Positions 17,612 through 27,981 are shown, numbered from the stretch's first letter. The stretch is 64,000 nt of DNA from CAKZNE01 sp040222435 (GCA_965212245.1 OZ243107.1:558001-622000); one strand, 5' to 3'. The notes: generated by a model not told the origin, from the letters alone. Translations and numbers: made by a program.

Positions 17612-18849
17612 TGCTGTACTACCTCTTTACATATCTCGATCAAACTTATGACCTGCCTGGTGCCGGAGTATTCCAGTTCATCACCTTCCGGGCGGCCATG
17701 TCCATTATATTCTCCCTCATCATCTGTATGGTATTTGGTAAATCCATCATTCGCTATTTGCACGCCAAACAGGTAGGTGAGACCATTCGTGACCTTGGAT
17801 TAGAAGGTCAGGCGCAGAAAGCCGGAACCCCCACCATGGGAGGTTTGATGATCCTTTCCGGGATATTGATACCGGTATTGCTTTTCGCCAAGCTGGAAAA
17901 TATTTACATCATCCTTCTGATCATCACCACCATCTGGACAGGAATGATCGGTTTTGTAGACGATTACATCAAAGTGTTTAAAAAGAATAAGGAAGGTCTG
18001 GCCGGAAAATTCAAAATAGCCGGGCAAGTGGGTTTAGGGGTTATCGTAGGCACCATCCTGTATTTCCACCCTGATGTAACCATAAAAGAACGCATTACCA
18101 ATGAAGCACAACTGGAAGAGATGCAGGTGGAACGCAACGCTCGTTTACCCATATACGGTGAAGCTGAAAAGTCTACCACTACCACCATACCCTTCTTCAA
18201 GAACAATGAGTTTGATTACTCCATGTTATTGAAATGGATAGGCCCTGATTACCGGGACTGGGCGTGGGTCATCTTTATCCCCTTTGTTATCTTTATTATA
18301 ACCGCAGTATCCAACGGAGCCAATCTCACGGATGGCATCGATGGTTTAGCCACTGGCACTTCAGCTATTATCGGCATTACACTGGGCATATTTGCTTACG
18401 TATCCGGTAGTATCATTTTCGCAGACTACCTCAACATTATGTACATCCCCAACACCGGTGAACTGGTGGTGTTTATTGCCGCTTTTGTGGGGGCTTGTGT
18501 GGGTTTCCTGTGGTACAACGCCTACCCCGCCCAGGTTTTTATGGGCGACACCGGGAGTCTCAGCCTTGGAGGTATAATAGCGGTGTTTGCCATTGCCATT
18601 CGCAAAGAACTGCTCATCCCCATTGTATGTGGTGTATTTGTAGTGGAGAATCTTTCTGTGATCATGCAGGTGAGTTATTTCAAGTACACCAAAAAGAAAT
18701 TCGGGCAAGGCAGGCGCATTTTCAAAATGTCACCCCTGCACCACCACTACCAGAAGCTGGGTTTTAACGAGAGTAAGATTGTGACCCGCTTTTGGATCAT
18801 TGGGATATTCCTGGCAGTATTAACTTTTGTAACCCTTAAACTACGCTAA
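17611..18849 (+). CDS. mraY: Phospho-N-acetylmuramoyl-pentapeptide transferase MraY
   Basis: 412 residues, about ten membrane helices. Conserved acid motifs are present: GFVDDYIK (Mg2+ site), NLTDGIDGLATG and MGDTGSLSLGG, then the C-terminal HHHYQKLGFNE. It transfers phospho-MurNAc-pentapeptide to undecaprenyl phosphate, making lipid I. It is about 50 residues longer than the E. coli enzyme; the extra sequence is a hydrophilic insert at about residues 155-205 (including QLEEMQVERNARLPIYGEAE). Such an insert is usual in Bacteroidota MraY. Confidence 0.95.
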   Translation: MLYYLFTYLDQTYDLPGAGVFQFITFRAAMSIIFSLIICMVFGKSIIRYLHAKQVGETIRDLGLEGQAQKAGTPTMGGLMILSGILIPVLLFAKLENIYIILLIITTIWTGMIGFVDDYIKVFKKNKEGLAGKFKIAGQVGLGVIVGTILYFHPDVTIKERITNEAQLEEMQVERNARLPIYGEAEKSTTTTIPFFKNNEFDYSMLLKWIGPDYRDWAWVIFIPFVIFIITAVSNGANLTDGIDGLATGTSAIIGITLGIFAYVSGSIIFADYLNIMYIPNTGELVVFIAAFVGACVGFLWYNAYPAQVFMGDTGSLSLGGIIAVFAIAIRKELLIPIVCGVFVVENLSVIMQVSYFKYTKKKFGQGRRIFKMSPLHHHYQKLGFNESKIVTRFWIIGIFLAVLTFVTLKLR

Positions 18850-18851
18850 AC

Positions 18852-20195
18852 GTGAGCACTAAAGATCACATAGTAGTTTTAGGTGGTGGCGAAAGCGGCT
18901 ATGGTGCTGCTTTGCTGGCTAAGCGAAATGGATACTCTGTTTTCCTGTCGGATGGTGGTGCTTTAAAAGACAAATACAAACACCGCCTGCAAGAGGAAGC
19001 CATTGATTTTGAGGAAGGCGGTCATACTGACGATCACATCTTCAAAGCCGGCCTGGTGATCAAAAGCCCTGGTATTCCGGAAAAGGCGACCATAGTAAAA
19101 AGCCTGCGCAGCAAGAATATTCCTATTATATCAGAAGTGGAATGGGCTTACCGCTTTTGTAAGGGTAAAGTGGTAGCCATTACCGGCAGTAATGGAAAAA
19201 CCACCACCACCATGCTTACCAATCATATCCTGAAAAAGGCTAAGCTGGATGTAGCCATGGTAGGTAATATTGGCGACAGTTTTGCCGCTTCCGTTGCGGA
19301 AAAAGATCACGATTACTACGTACTTGAAGTGAGTAGCTTCCAGCTGGATGACATCACCTCCTTTAAACCGCACATTGCCATATTGACCAACATCACGCCT
19401 GATCATCTGGATCGCTATGAGTACAAAATGGAAAACTACGCCCAAAGCAAGTTTGCCATTGGCCGCTACCAGGGGAAGGACGATTACTTCATATACAATA
19501 CCGATGATGCTGAAACCCTCAATTATCTGGATCAGTACAAACCCCAAAGTCATCTTTTACCCATCAGTCTTGAAAAACAGCTGGAAGAAGGTGCCTTTAC
19601 TAACGAACAAAAACACATTCATATAAACCTTAAAAACCAGGAAGCAATGAGTATTAATGAATTGGCCCTGCAGGGCAAACACAACGCCTACAACAGTATG
19701 GCTGCCGGTCTGGCCGGAAAACTACTGGGCATTCGCAAGGAAGTGATCCGTGAAAGCCTGGCCGGATTTGAAAGCATTGAACATCGCCTGGAGCCTGTAT
19801 TACAGGTATACGGCATTGAGTTTATCAATGACAGCAAGGCCACTAATGTAAACTCTACCTGGTACGCTATGGAGAGTATGCAAAAACCAACCATCTGGAT
19901 AGTAGGAGGTGTGGATAAGGGTAACGACTACAGTCAGCTGCATAAGCTGGTTAAGGAAAAAGTGAAAGCTATTGTATGCCTGGGTGCAGATAATACTAAA
20001 CTGCATGCTGAATTTGAAGAGATGGTTCCTTTTATGATTGATGCAGCCGACATGGACGAAGCAGTACGCATCAGCTATAAACTGGGCACTAAGAATGATG
20101 CTGTACTACTGAGCCCAGCCTGTGCAAGCTTTGATCTTTTTGAAAATTATGAAGATCGTGGTCGTCAGTTTAAAGCTGCCGTAAGAAGGTTGTAA
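18852..20195 (+). CDS. murD: UDP-MurNAc-Ala D-glutamate ligase MurD
   Basis: 447 residues, GTG start at 18852, two bases after the mraY stop. N-terminal Rossmann-like domain (VVLGGGESGYG), central ATP-binding ITGSNGKTTTT (~115-125), conserved LEVSSFQLDDI and ILTNITPDHLDRY, and C-terminal LLSPACASFDLFENYEDRG. Adds D-Glu in the cytoplasmic pathway of peptidoglycan precursor synthesis. Overlaps ftsW by one base. Confidence 0.95.
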   Translation: MSTKDHIVVLGGGESGYGAALLAKRNGYSVFLSDGGALKDKYKHRLQEEAIDFEEGGHTDDHIFKAGLVIKSPGIPEKATIVKSLRSKNIPIISEVEWAYRFCKGKVVAITGSNGKTTTTMLTNHILKKAKLDVAMVGNIGDSFAASVAEKDHDYYVLEVSSFQLDDITSFKPHIAILTNITPDHLDRYEYKMENYAQSKFAIGRYQGKDDYFIYNTDDAETLNYLDQYKPQSHLLPISLEKQLEEGAFTNEQKHIHINLKNQEAMSINELALQGKHNAYNSMAAGLAGKLLGIRKEVIRESLAGFESIEHRLEPVLQVYGIEFINDSKATNVNSTWYAMESMQKPTIWIVGGVDKGNDYSQLHKLVKEKVKAIVCLGADNTKLHAEFEEMVPFMIDAADMDEAVRISYKLGTKNDAVLLSPACASFDLFENYEDRGRQFKAAVRRL

Positions 20196-21373
20196 TGTCA
20201 AAGGTCCTTACCTACATAAAAGGAGATAAAACCCTCTGGGTGATTGCAATAATACTGGCGTTATTTTCCATGATGCCGGTATATAGTGCAAGCAGCAATA
20301 TTGCCTTTATGTATGGTAGTGGTAATACGTTTAGCATGCTGGCCAAGCATGCCGTGCACCTTACATTGGGATTGATTCTGATGTATGCCGCACATACCAT
20401 GAACTACCGCCACTTCGGAGCTATTTCGGTGATACTGATGCCCGTGGCCCTTTTGCTTCTGGTTTATACTTTATTCCAGGGTCATACGGTATCAAACGCT
20501 ACCCGGTGGATCCGTATCCCTTTCCTGGGCTGGACCTTTCAAACTTCGGCCTTTGCCAGCGTAGTACTGATGATCTACATCTCGCGCTACCTCGCCAAAA
20601 CCGCTTCGGAAAAGATCAAAAGTTTCAAGCAATCTTTTGTGCCTTTGCTTCTACCCATTTTTGCGGTTTGCGCGCTCATACTTCCGTCCAACTTTAGTAC
20701 CGCTGCCCTGGTCTTTGGCATCAGCATGGTGGTTCTTTTTATCGGTGGGTATCCCATTAAAAACCTCCTTTACATTGTTGGTGGCGGAATTGCTGCCCTC
20801 GGACTTTTCATACTGCTTACCCTGGCCTTCCCCGGTATGGATAACCGGGTAGCTACCTGGCAAAAACGGATCGAGAATTACAGCAGTGGCGATAAAAACG
20901 AAAATTACCAGGTGCACAAAGCCAAAATGGCCATTGCAGAAGGACAGCTTATTGGTAAAGGACCCGGCAAAAGTGTACAGAAAAACTTTTTACCCCAATC
21001 CAATTCCGATTTCATTTACGCTGTAATTGTGGAAGAGTTTGGATTGATCGGAGGCGTACTGGTCGTTTTCTTTTACGTCCTTTTTATGATACGCATCCTC
21101 ATTATCGCCACAAAAGCACCCACTAAATTTGGCACCCTTGTAGCCTTGGGAACAGGGTTGGGAATTATCGTTCAGGCCTTTGTAAACCTGGGGGTAGCTG
21201 TAAACCTCTTCCCCGTTACCGGGCAGACCCTGCCATTGATCAGCGCAGGTGGATCTTCCATCTGGATGACTTGTGTAGCCATTGGGATTATACTCAGCGT
21301 GAGCCGTGGCATTCCTGAAGAAAGCGATGAGGAAGTGAATGTTCAATCTGCTAATAGCTTTGCCCATGCCTGA
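20195..21373 (+). CDS. ftsW: Septal SEDS glycosyltransferase FtsW
   Basis: 392 residues with ~10 membrane helices of the SEDS (RodA/FtsW/SpoVE) family. Visible family features: NATRWIRIPFLGWTFQTS, the loop EGQLIGKGPGKSVQKNFLPQ with NSDFIYAVIVEEFG (the catalytic-loop Asp), and GQTLPLISAGGSS near the end. It polymerises septal glycan with FtsI. The open frame overlaps murG by 8 bp. Confidence 0.95.
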   Translation: MSKVLTYIKGDKTLWVIAIILALFSMMPVYSASSNIAFMYGSGNTFSMLAKHAVHLTLGLILMYAAHTMNYRHFGAISVILMPVALLLLVYTLFQGHTVSNATRWIRIPFLGWTFQTSAFASVVLMIYISRYLAKTASEKIKSFKQSFVPLLLPIFAVCALILPSNFSTAALVFGISMVVLFIGGYPIKNLLYIVGGGIAALGLFILLTLAFPGMDNRVATWQKRIENYSSGDKNENYQVHKAKMAIAEGQLIGKGPGKSVQKNFLPQSNSDFIYAVIVEEFGLIGGVLVVFFYVLFMIRILIIATKAPTKFGTLVALGTGLGIIVQAFVNLGVAVNLFPVTGQTLPLISAGGSSIWMTCVAIGIILSVSRGIPEESDEEVNVQSANSFAHA

Positions 21374-22472
21374 ATATAGATTCATGATAAGCGGAGGCGG
21401 TACGGGAGGACATATTTTTCCGGCCGTAGCCATTGCAGACGAACTCAAAAGACGTTACCCGAAAGCAAAGTTCCTTTTTGTAGGCGCAAACGACCGCATG
21501 GAAATGGAGAGAGTACCTCAGGCCGGCTACCATATAGAAGGTTTATGGATCAGTGGTATCCAGCGTAAGTTGACCGCTTCCAACCTGCTGTTTCCTTTTA
21601 AATTATTTTCCAGCCTGGCACGCTCCCAAGGTTTGATCCGAAAATTCAAACCGGATGTAGTGATCGGCACCGGAGGCTTTGCCAGCGGACCACTATTGTA
21701 TGTGGCCTCTCGAAAAAATAAACCCTGCCTCATACAAGAACAAAACTCTTACCCCGGCATCACCAATAAATTACTGGCTCCAAGGGTAAGAAGGATTTGC
21801 GTAGCCTATGACAAGATGGAGCGCTTTTTTCCTAAGGAAAAAATTGTTTTCACAGGAAACCCCATCCGGAGCAGCGTACACAGCAAGGTAGAGTCAAAGC
21901 AGGCTTGCTATGAAGAGTTAGGGCTAAACCCCAACCGGAAAACCATGCTGGTTTTAGGTGGAAGTCTGGGTGCCCGTAAAATCAATCAGCTCATTGAAAA
22001 TAACCTGGAATACATTCTGAAAATGAATGTGAACCTGCTCTGGCAAACCGGTAAGCTGTATTACGATAACCTGATCCAAAAGCACAGATCAAAACAAAAT
22101 GATCAATTGCAGATTAAAGCTTTCCTTCAGAATATGCAGGAAACCTATGCCATAGCAGACGCTGTGATCAGCCGGGCCGGAGCCGGCACACTCTCAGAAC
22201 TGGCAGTCCTTCAGAAAGCGACATTACTGATCCCTTCACCCAATGTGGCAGAAGATCATCAAACTAAAAACGCCATGGCGCTGGTAGAAAAAGAGGCCGC
22301 GCTAATATTTCGCGAAACGGATCCCGAAAAAGAATTTCGGAAGAAGTTGAAGCAACTCATGGATGACAGTAGCAGAAGTAAACTTGAAAAAAATATACTG
22401 GCATTGGCAAAACCCGATGCTGCTGAGCATATTGCCGATGAAATAGTAAAACTTCTACCAAATGCTGGATAA
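21366..22472 (+). CDS. murG: UDP-GlcNAc:lipid I transferase MurG
   Basis: 368 residues from the ATG at 21366, which overlaps the ftsW end by 8 bp. An earlier in-frame start at 21339 would add nine residues from within ftsW and is not needed. Signature ISGGGTGGHIFPA at the N-terminus, VIGTGGFASGP, EQNSYPGITNKLLAP, GGSLGARKIN, and AGAGTLSEL at the donor site. Peripheral membrane GT-B enzyme that makes lipid II. Confidence 0.95.
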   Translation: MPEYRFMISGGGTGGHIFPAVAIADELKRRYPKAKFLFVGANDRMEMERVPQAGYHIEGLWISGIQRKLTASNLLFPFKLFSSLARSQGLIRKFKPDVVIGTGGFASGPLLYVASRKNKPCLIQEQNSYPGITNKLLAPRVRRICVAYDKMERFFPKEKIVFTGNPIRSSVHSKVESKQACYEELGLNPNRKTMLVLGGSLGARKINQLIENNLEYILKMNVNLLWQTGKLYYDNLIQKHRSKQNDQLQIKAFLQNMQETYAIADAVISRAGAGTLSELAVLQKATLLIPSPNVAEDHQTKNAMALVEKEAALIFRETDPEKEFRKKLKQLMDDSSRSKLEKNILALAKPDAAEHIADEIVKLLPNAG

Positions 22473-23811
22473 GGATAATATATACCTGATCGGGATCGGA
22501 GGCATTGGCATGAGTGCCCTGGCGCGCTATTTCCGAAACCGGGGCAAGCAAGTAGCTGGTTATGACCGTGTACGCACACCCTTATGCAAGCAGCTGGAAG
22601 AAGAAGGTATGGCCATTCATTACGAAGATGATACGGAACAAATCCCACAGATTTTCCGGAAGAAGGCCAAAACCACCGTTATTTACACCCCTGCAATTCC
22701 CGAAGAACATACCGAGCTGCAATTTTTCCGTAAAAAGGACTTTGCCCTGATCAAACGGGCGCAAATATTGGGTATGATAGCTCAAACCCATACCTGCCTG
22801 GCGGTGGCCGGTACCCACGGAAAAACCACCACTTCTACCCTGCTGGCACATTTATTCCGCCAGGCCGGGAAAAGTATAACTGCTTTTCTGGGTGGCATCT
22901 CCGTTAACTATCAAACCAATTTCTGGGGTGGTAATGACGAAACCGGCTTGCTTATTGCCGAAGCCGATGAATTTGACCGTAGTTTTTTACAGCTTAAACC
23001 AGAAGGCGCTTTAGTAACCTCTATGGATGCTGACCATCTGGACATTTACGGAGACGGTGCCGAACTGGAACGGACCTTCCGTGATTTTGCTGCCAGTATT
23101 CAAAACACACCGCTCATTGAAGAACGGCTGGACTTGCCTGGCAAGAAATACGGTTTTTCCGAATCCGCTGATTTCAGAGCCACTAACATTCGCATTGAAG
23201 AACACACCTACCGCTTTGACCTAAAAACACCAGGGGGAACCATTGAAAACATTAAAAGCGGGCTTCCCGGACGACATAATGTAGAAAATGCTGCCGGAGC
23301 GGCAGCCCTCGCTCTTGAATACGGCCTGAGCCCTGAAGAAGTAAAAGAAGGTATTGAAACCTTCAAAGGGGTAAAGCGCAGGTTTGAATACCACATCAAG
23401 ACCCAAAACCTTGTATACATCGATGATTATGCGCATCATCCTACGGAGATCAATGCCCTGATCAATTCAGTACGGGAGTTGTACCCGCAGCATAACATAA
23501 GTGGTATTTTTCAACCACACTTGTATTCACGCACCCGTGATTTTGCCGATGGTTTTGCGGAAAGCCTGAATAAACTGGATGAGCTGATCCTGATGGATAT
23601 TTACCCGGCACGGGAAAAACCCATCCCCGGTATTAACTCCACTATGTTATTAGAACGGATAAGTGATATTGAAAAATTACACCTTTCCACAGCGGACATC
23701 CTCACTCATTTCCGCCAGAAAAAACTAAGCAAAAACGTCATACTTACTATAGGTGCCGGTGATATAGACCAATTGGTGAACCCTCTTAAAATGGTTTTAC
23801 TCAATGGCTAA
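22462..23811 (+). CDS. murC: UDP-MurNAc L-alanine ligase MurC
   Basis: 449 residues. IGIGGIGMSALARYF nucleotide-binding start, ATP motif AGTHGKTTT (~115-123), IAEADEFDRSFLQL, DYAHHPTEI and FQPHLYSRTRDF are all MurC signatures. Overlaps murG by 11 bp and ftsQ by 8 bp. The usual Bacteroidota cluster order lacks murB, murF and ddl at this locus, and they are absent here. Confidence 0.95.
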   Translation: MLDKDNIYLIGIGGIGMSALARYFRNRGKQVAGYDRVRTPLCKQLEEEGMAIHYEDDTEQIPQIFRKKAKTTVIYTPAIPEEHTELQFFRKKDFALIKRAQILGMIAQTHTCLAVAGTHGKTTTSTLLAHLFRQAGKSITAFLGGISVNYQTNFWGGNDETGLLIAEADEFDRSFLQLKPEGALVTSMDADHLDIYGDGAELERTFRDFAASIQNTPLIEERLDLPGKKYGFSESADFRATNIRIEEHTYRFDLKTPGGTIENIKSGLPGRHNVENAAGAAALALEYGLSPEEVKEGIETFKGVKRRFEYHIKTQNLVYIDDYAHHPTEINALINSVRELYPQHNISGIFQPHLYSRTRDFADGFAESLNKLDELILMDIYPAREKPIPGINSTMLLERISDIEKLHLSTADILTHFRQKKLSKNVILTIGAGDIDQLVNPLKMVLLNG

Positions 23812-24529
23812 ATTCAAGAACATATTGTTTTGGAGCAGTGGGATTATAGTAATGCTGGTCATTTTTGCTTTTTCCGGCAACCAACATAAAACCCTCAGAA
23901 CCAAGGGTATTCATATACATGTTGATCAGGCAGGCGGCTATCACTTTGTAAATCAGGAAGAGGTAGAGGCCTGGATACTGGATGAATACCCCTTTTTTGA
24001 CAGTTTGTTCCTTCAAGAAATTAACATTCCGCTGTTAGAAGAAAGCCTTGATAATCACCCTTCTATCCGTAAAGCAGAGGTATATTCGAAGCTGGATGGT
24101 AGTTTGAGGATTGATGTATATCAGAAACAACCGGTTGTACGTGTACAAAACTCAGGAGCAGCTTTTTACATTGATGAACAGGGTGACAGTATGGCCCTTT
24201 CACCACGCTTCTCAGTAAAGGTTCCACTGGTTACCGGTAGAATGAATGCAGAAACCAGGGAAAAAGTGTATCACTTTTTTAAAGACTTACAGACCGATGA
24301 ATTTTATAGAGATTTCTTCAGCGGTCTGAAGATAGAAACCAACGGAGAGTGGATTTTATACCCCAGGCCCGGTCGTCATACGGTATTAGCCGGCACTCCC
24401 GAAGACCTGGAAAGCAAGCTGAAAAAGCTTAAAAGTTTTTACCAAAATATAGGCACTGCAGAAAACATTGACCGTTTTAAAACGATAAACCTGAAGTATA
24501 GTGATCAGGTAATTTGTAGAAAATATTAG
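23804..24529 (+). CDS. ftsQ: Cell division protein FtsQ
   Basis: 241 residues: cytoplasmic tail, one membrane helix (~8-23), POTRA-type domain (~35-105, ending in the strand RIDVYQKQPVVRV) and a beta domain with FYIDEQGDSMALS (conserved FtsQ region). Bitopic hub of the FtsQLB complex. Located between murC and ftsA as in other Bacteroidota; 3 bp before ftsA. Confidence 0.9.
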   Translation: MAKFKNILFWSSGIIVMLVIFAFSGNQHKTLRTKGIHIHVDQAGGYHFVNQEEVEAWILDEYPFFDSLFLQEINIPLLEESLDNHPSIRKAEVYSKLDGSLRIDVYQKQPVVRVQNSGAAFYIDEQGDSMALSPRFSVKVPLVTGRMNAETREKVYHFFKDLQTDEFYRDFFSGLKIETNGEWILYPRPGRHTVLAGTPEDLESKLKKLKSFYQNIGTAENIDRFKTINLKYSDQVICRKY

Positions 24530-24532
24530 CGA

Positions 24533-25942
24533 ATGAATCCCGACAAAATAGCCGTAGGGCTTGACATAGGAACCACCAAGATCGTTGCCATGATTGGCCG
24601 TAAGAATGAGTACGGCAAATTGGAGATCCAGGGTATGGGAAAAGCTAAATCACTGGGTGTACACCGGGGCGTGGTCACCAACATTACTCAAACCATAGAG
24701 AGTATTAAGCTGGCTATTGAAGAAGCCGAAAATGAGTCAGGCCTCTCCATTAAGAGCGTGGTGGTGGGTATTGCCGGTCAGCATATCCGAAGCTTACAAC
24801 ATAGTGATTATATCATCCGTCAGAATTCGGACGATGTGATTGAGGATAAAGACATTGACAACCTCATCCAGAACGTACACAACCTGGTGATGCTGCCTGG
24901 TGAGGAGATCATCCATGTGCTCCCACAGGAATATAAAGTAGACGGTCAATCCGAAATACGCGAACCCCGTGGCATGTATGGCAGTCGCCTGGAAGCTAAC
25001 TTCCACATTGTAGTAGGCCAGATCAGTTCCATAAAAAATATTGGTCGTTGTGTAAAAAGCAGCAACCTGAATGTAGCTGACATCACTCTTGAACCTTTGG
25101 CTTCAGCCGAAGCTGTTCTGTCTCAGGAAGAAAAAGAAGCCGGTGTGGTATTGGTGGATATTGGTGGCGGAACCACGGATGTAGCCATCTTTAAGGATGG
25201 TATTATCCGTCACACCGCAGTAATTCCATTTGGAGGCAATGTAATTACTGAAGACATTAAGGAAGGCTGTTCCATTATTGAGAAGCAAGCTGAACTCCTG
25301 AAGATCAAATTCGGATCCGCCTGGCCCGGAGAAAATAAAGAGAACGAGATTGTAAGCATTCCCGGTTTACGGGGACGTGAGCCTAAGGAAATCTCCTTAA
25401 AAAATCTCTCCAAGATCATTCACGCCCGTGTAGTTGAGATTATTGAACAGGTATACCTGGAAATTAAGAATTATGGCTACGATGAAAATAAGAAGAAATT
25501 AATTGCCGGGATTGTGCTTACCGGTGGCGGCAGTCAGCTGAAGCATATTAAGCAGTTGGTAGAGTTTGTAACCGGTATGGATACTCGAATTGGATTTCCC
25601 AACGAGCATTTGGCCAGTGAGAGCGATGATGAATTCAGTTCACCGGTTTACGCTACCGCAGTGGGGCTGGTACTGAAAGGGGTCAATAAGAATCATACCG
25701 ATGAAATAGCTGTGATTGACCCTAACAACGCCAACCCTCAAACCTACAAACAGGAAAAGAACCCCGAACCGCAGCCTCCTGAAAACGAGGTACAGAAACC
25801 GGAGGATGATATTACCGAACAGACTAGTGACAACTCTGAAGACAACGAACCGGCTCAGACTAAAAAACCCACTCAGCAACGCAAGGGTTTTCTGGAAAAC
25901 TGGGCAGATAAGTTTCGTAACTTTTTAAATGATGATCTATAA
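24533..25942 (+). CDS. ftsA: Cell division protein FtsA
   Basis: 469 residues, actin-like ATPase. Phosphate-1 loop GLDIGTTKIVAMIG (~9-22), phosphate-2 VLVDIGGGTTDVAIF (~203-217), and adenosine motif GIVLTGGGSQLK. Acidic Pro/Gln-rich linker (~395-450), then an amphipathic C-terminal helix (GFLENWADKFRNFLNDDL) that should anchor FtsZ filaments to the membrane. Located 15 bp upstream of ftsZ. Confidence 0.95.
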   Translation: MNPDKIAVGLDIGTTKIVAMIGRKNEYGKLEIQGMGKAKSLGVHRGVVTNITQTIESIKLAIEEAENESGLSIKSVVVGIAGQHIRSLQHSDYIIRQNSDDVIEDKDIDNLIQNVHNLVMLPGEEIIHVLPQEYKVDGQSEIREPRGMYGSRLEANFHIVVGQISSIKNIGRCVKSSNLNVADITLEPLASAEAVLSQEEKEAGVVLVDIGGGTTDVAIFKDGIIRHTAVIPFGGNVITEDIKEGCSIIEKQAELLKIKFGSAWPGENKENEIVSIPGLRGREPKEISLKNLSKIIHARVVEIIEQVYLEIKNYGYDENKKKLIAGIVLTGGGSQLKHIKQLVEFVTGMDTRIGFPNEHLASESDDEFSSPVYATAVGLVLKGVNKNHTDEIAVIDPNNANPQTYKQEKNPEPQPPENEVQKPEDDITEQTSDNSEDNEPAQTKKPTQQRKGFLENWADKFRNFLNDDL

Positions 25943-25957
25943 TAAACGTAGCTGAAT

Positions 25958-27961
25958 ATGAGCGACCAGAATCAAAATGACACTATTTCATTTGACTTAC
26001 CTAAAAATCAGTCATCTGTCATCAAAGTGATAGGCGTAGGCGGAGGAGGAAGTAATGCAGTAAATCATATGTTTAGTATGGGTATCCGTGGTGTAGATTT
26101 CGCGGTATGCAATACTGATGCTCAGGCTCTTAGCAACAGCCCTGTACCCAATAAGATACAGCTTGGTGTAACCCTTACTGAAGGTTTGGGAGCCGGAGCC
26201 AACCCACAGGTGGGTGAACAATCTGCACAGGAAAGTATACAGGAAATTAAAAGCTTATTGGAAACCAATACCAAAATGGTATTTATCACCGCTGGGATGG
26301 GTGGTGGTACCGGTACGGGAGCCGCTCCTATAATTGCTAAAACAGCAAAAGAGTTAGGCGTGCTTACCGTAGGTATTGTAACCATGCCTTTCCTGTTTGA
26401 AGGGAATAACCGTAAGCAACAAGCGGAAAGGGGTGTGGAAGCCCTGCGCAGCAATGTTGATTCTTTGATTGTTATTAACAACAATAAATTAAGGGAGGTA
26501 TATGGGAACCTGGGCTTTAAAGCTGGCTTTGCCAAAGCTGATGAAGTGTTAGCCACAGCTGCCCGTGGTATTGCTGAAGTAATTACCCACCACTATACGA
26601 CCAATATTGACTTGCGTGATGCACGCACGGTACTGGCCGACAGTGGTACCGCCATTATGGGGTCATCCACTGCTTCCGGAGAAACCCGGGCCAGTGATGC
26701 TATTTCCTCAGCCCTTGATTCCCCCCTGCTTAATGACAATCATATTAAAGGTGCTAAAAATGTTCTCTTACTGATTGTTTCCGGGCAGGAAGAGATCACG
26801 ATTGATGAAATCGGTGAAATCAATGACCATATTCAGATAGAAGCCGGAGGCAGTGCCAATATTATTATGGGTATTGGTGAAGATGAATCTTTAGGAAAAG
26901 ACATAGCCGTAACCATTGTGGCCACGGGATTTGCCGCAGATCAGCAAGTGCAGGTCATTGGTGGTGAGCCTCAAAAGGTAGTGCATACCCTGGAGGATGA
27001 ACAGGCCGTAAGCACCTCTGTATACAACAAGCCCATTCAGCATGATACAGATGATGAAGATGATATCATCAGCTCTGAACTGGCAAAAAGTGCAAAAGAA
27101 GAAAATAAAAAAAAGGAACAGGTAAATCTCTTTGATTTTGAAACTGAAGACCCCTTTGAAGCTGAGATTTATCCCGATAAGCCCCAGGAAGACCTTCATG
27201 CCTCAGATGTTGAAGAAGAGATAATGCTGGAAGAAACCACCCGTTTTGAGTTGGAGGAAGATATTCCCACTGAAGCAGAGTCAGCTGCCCCTGAAGCAGA
27301 AACCCCGCAAGAGGAAACTGCAGAAGAGATGGAACCGGTTTTCTCTATTGGTGATACAGAGGAAGAAAAGGCTCCTGAAGCAGAGTTTGAAATGGAAGAA
27401 CCGGAAGAGGAAATCATACCTCAGCAGCCCGAGGCTGAAACCAAAACAGAAGAGCCCGTTTCTAAAAAGCAACCGCAGCAACAGCCTGAAGAAACCATTC
27501 GCTATTCATTGGAAGACTACCTCCACCTGGAGCAACATCTGAAATCTGCGGGAAGCAAACGTGAAGAGGAAAAGCCAAAAGCCGATAAACCCAAACCGGA
27601 AGAGGTTGAGGATGAGGACCTGCGTTTTGAAATAAAACAAGTTTCAGCCTCATCAAAACAAGATCACAACCCAAGGCCATCCGGCAATGTCTCGCCTGTA
27701 GACAGCCCGATTGAGGAAGGCATGCGCCTTAAAGCAGACGAGCGAAGAGCTAAGCTAAAAGCTTTCAACTATCGGTTTAAGAATCATCCTTTTTCTGTTG
27801 ACGACACCGACAATGAACCCGCCTACAAGAGGCAGGGCGTAAATATTGAAAATGAAAAATACAGTAAAGAAGGACGCATAAGCCGGTTTAGTATTGATGA
27901 TAGTGAGGACGGCAGCCAGATCAAGACCAACAACAGCTTTTTACATGATAACGTAGATTAA
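25958..27961 (+). CDS. ftsZ: Cell division GTPase FtsZ with very long acidic linker
   Basis: 667 residues. The core GTPase (~20-335) has the GGGTGTGAAP loop from residue 115 and the T7 loop with N216-I-D218-L-R-D221, so polymerisation and hydrolysis should be intact. After the core comes a ~280-residue Glu/Pro-rich disordered linker, then a conserved end (AYKRQGVNIEN...NSFLHDNVD). This tail replaces the proteobacterial FtsA/ZipA-binding peptide and is typical for Bacteroidota. E. coli FtsZ is 383 residues. A strong terminator follows. Confidence 0.95.
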   Translation: MSDQNQNDTISFDLPKNQSSVIKVIGVGGGGSNAVNHMFSMGIRGVDFAVCNTDAQALSNSPVPNKIQLGVTLTEGLGAGANPQVGEQSAQESIQEIKSLLETNTKMVFITAGMGGGTGTGAAPIIAKTAKELGVLTVGIVTMPFLFEGNNRKQQAERGVEALRSNVDSLIVINNNKLREVYGNLGFKAGFAKADEVLATAARGIAEVITHHYTTNIDLRDARTVLADSGTAIMGSSTASGETRASDAISSALDSPLLNDNHIKGAKNVLLLIVSGQEEITIDEIGEINDHIQIEAGGSANIIMGIGEDESLGKDIAVTIVATGFAADQQVQVIGGEPQKVVHTLEDEQAVSTSVYNKPIQHDTDDEDDIISSELAKSAKEENKKKEQVNLFDFETEDPFEAEIYPDKPQEDLHASDVEEEIMLEETTRFELEEDIPTEAESAAPEAETPQEETAEEMEPVFSIGDTEEEKAPEAEFEMEEPEEEIIPQQPEAETKTEEPVSKKQPQQQPEETIRYSLEDYLHLEQHLKSAGSKREEEKPKADKPKPEEVEDEDLRFEIKQVSASSKQDHNPRPSGNVSPVDSPIEEGMRLKADERRAKLKAFNYRFKNHPFSVDDTDNEPAYKRQGVNIENEKYSKEGRISRFSIDDSEDGSQIKTNNSFLHDNVD

Positions 27962-27981
27962 GATCTAAATATAGTTTCTTC

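Noticed and set aside
27240..27560. Low-complexity Glu/Lys-rich shadow frames within ftsZ
   Set aside because: They arise from the acidic linker codons read in other frames and have no start context or family features.
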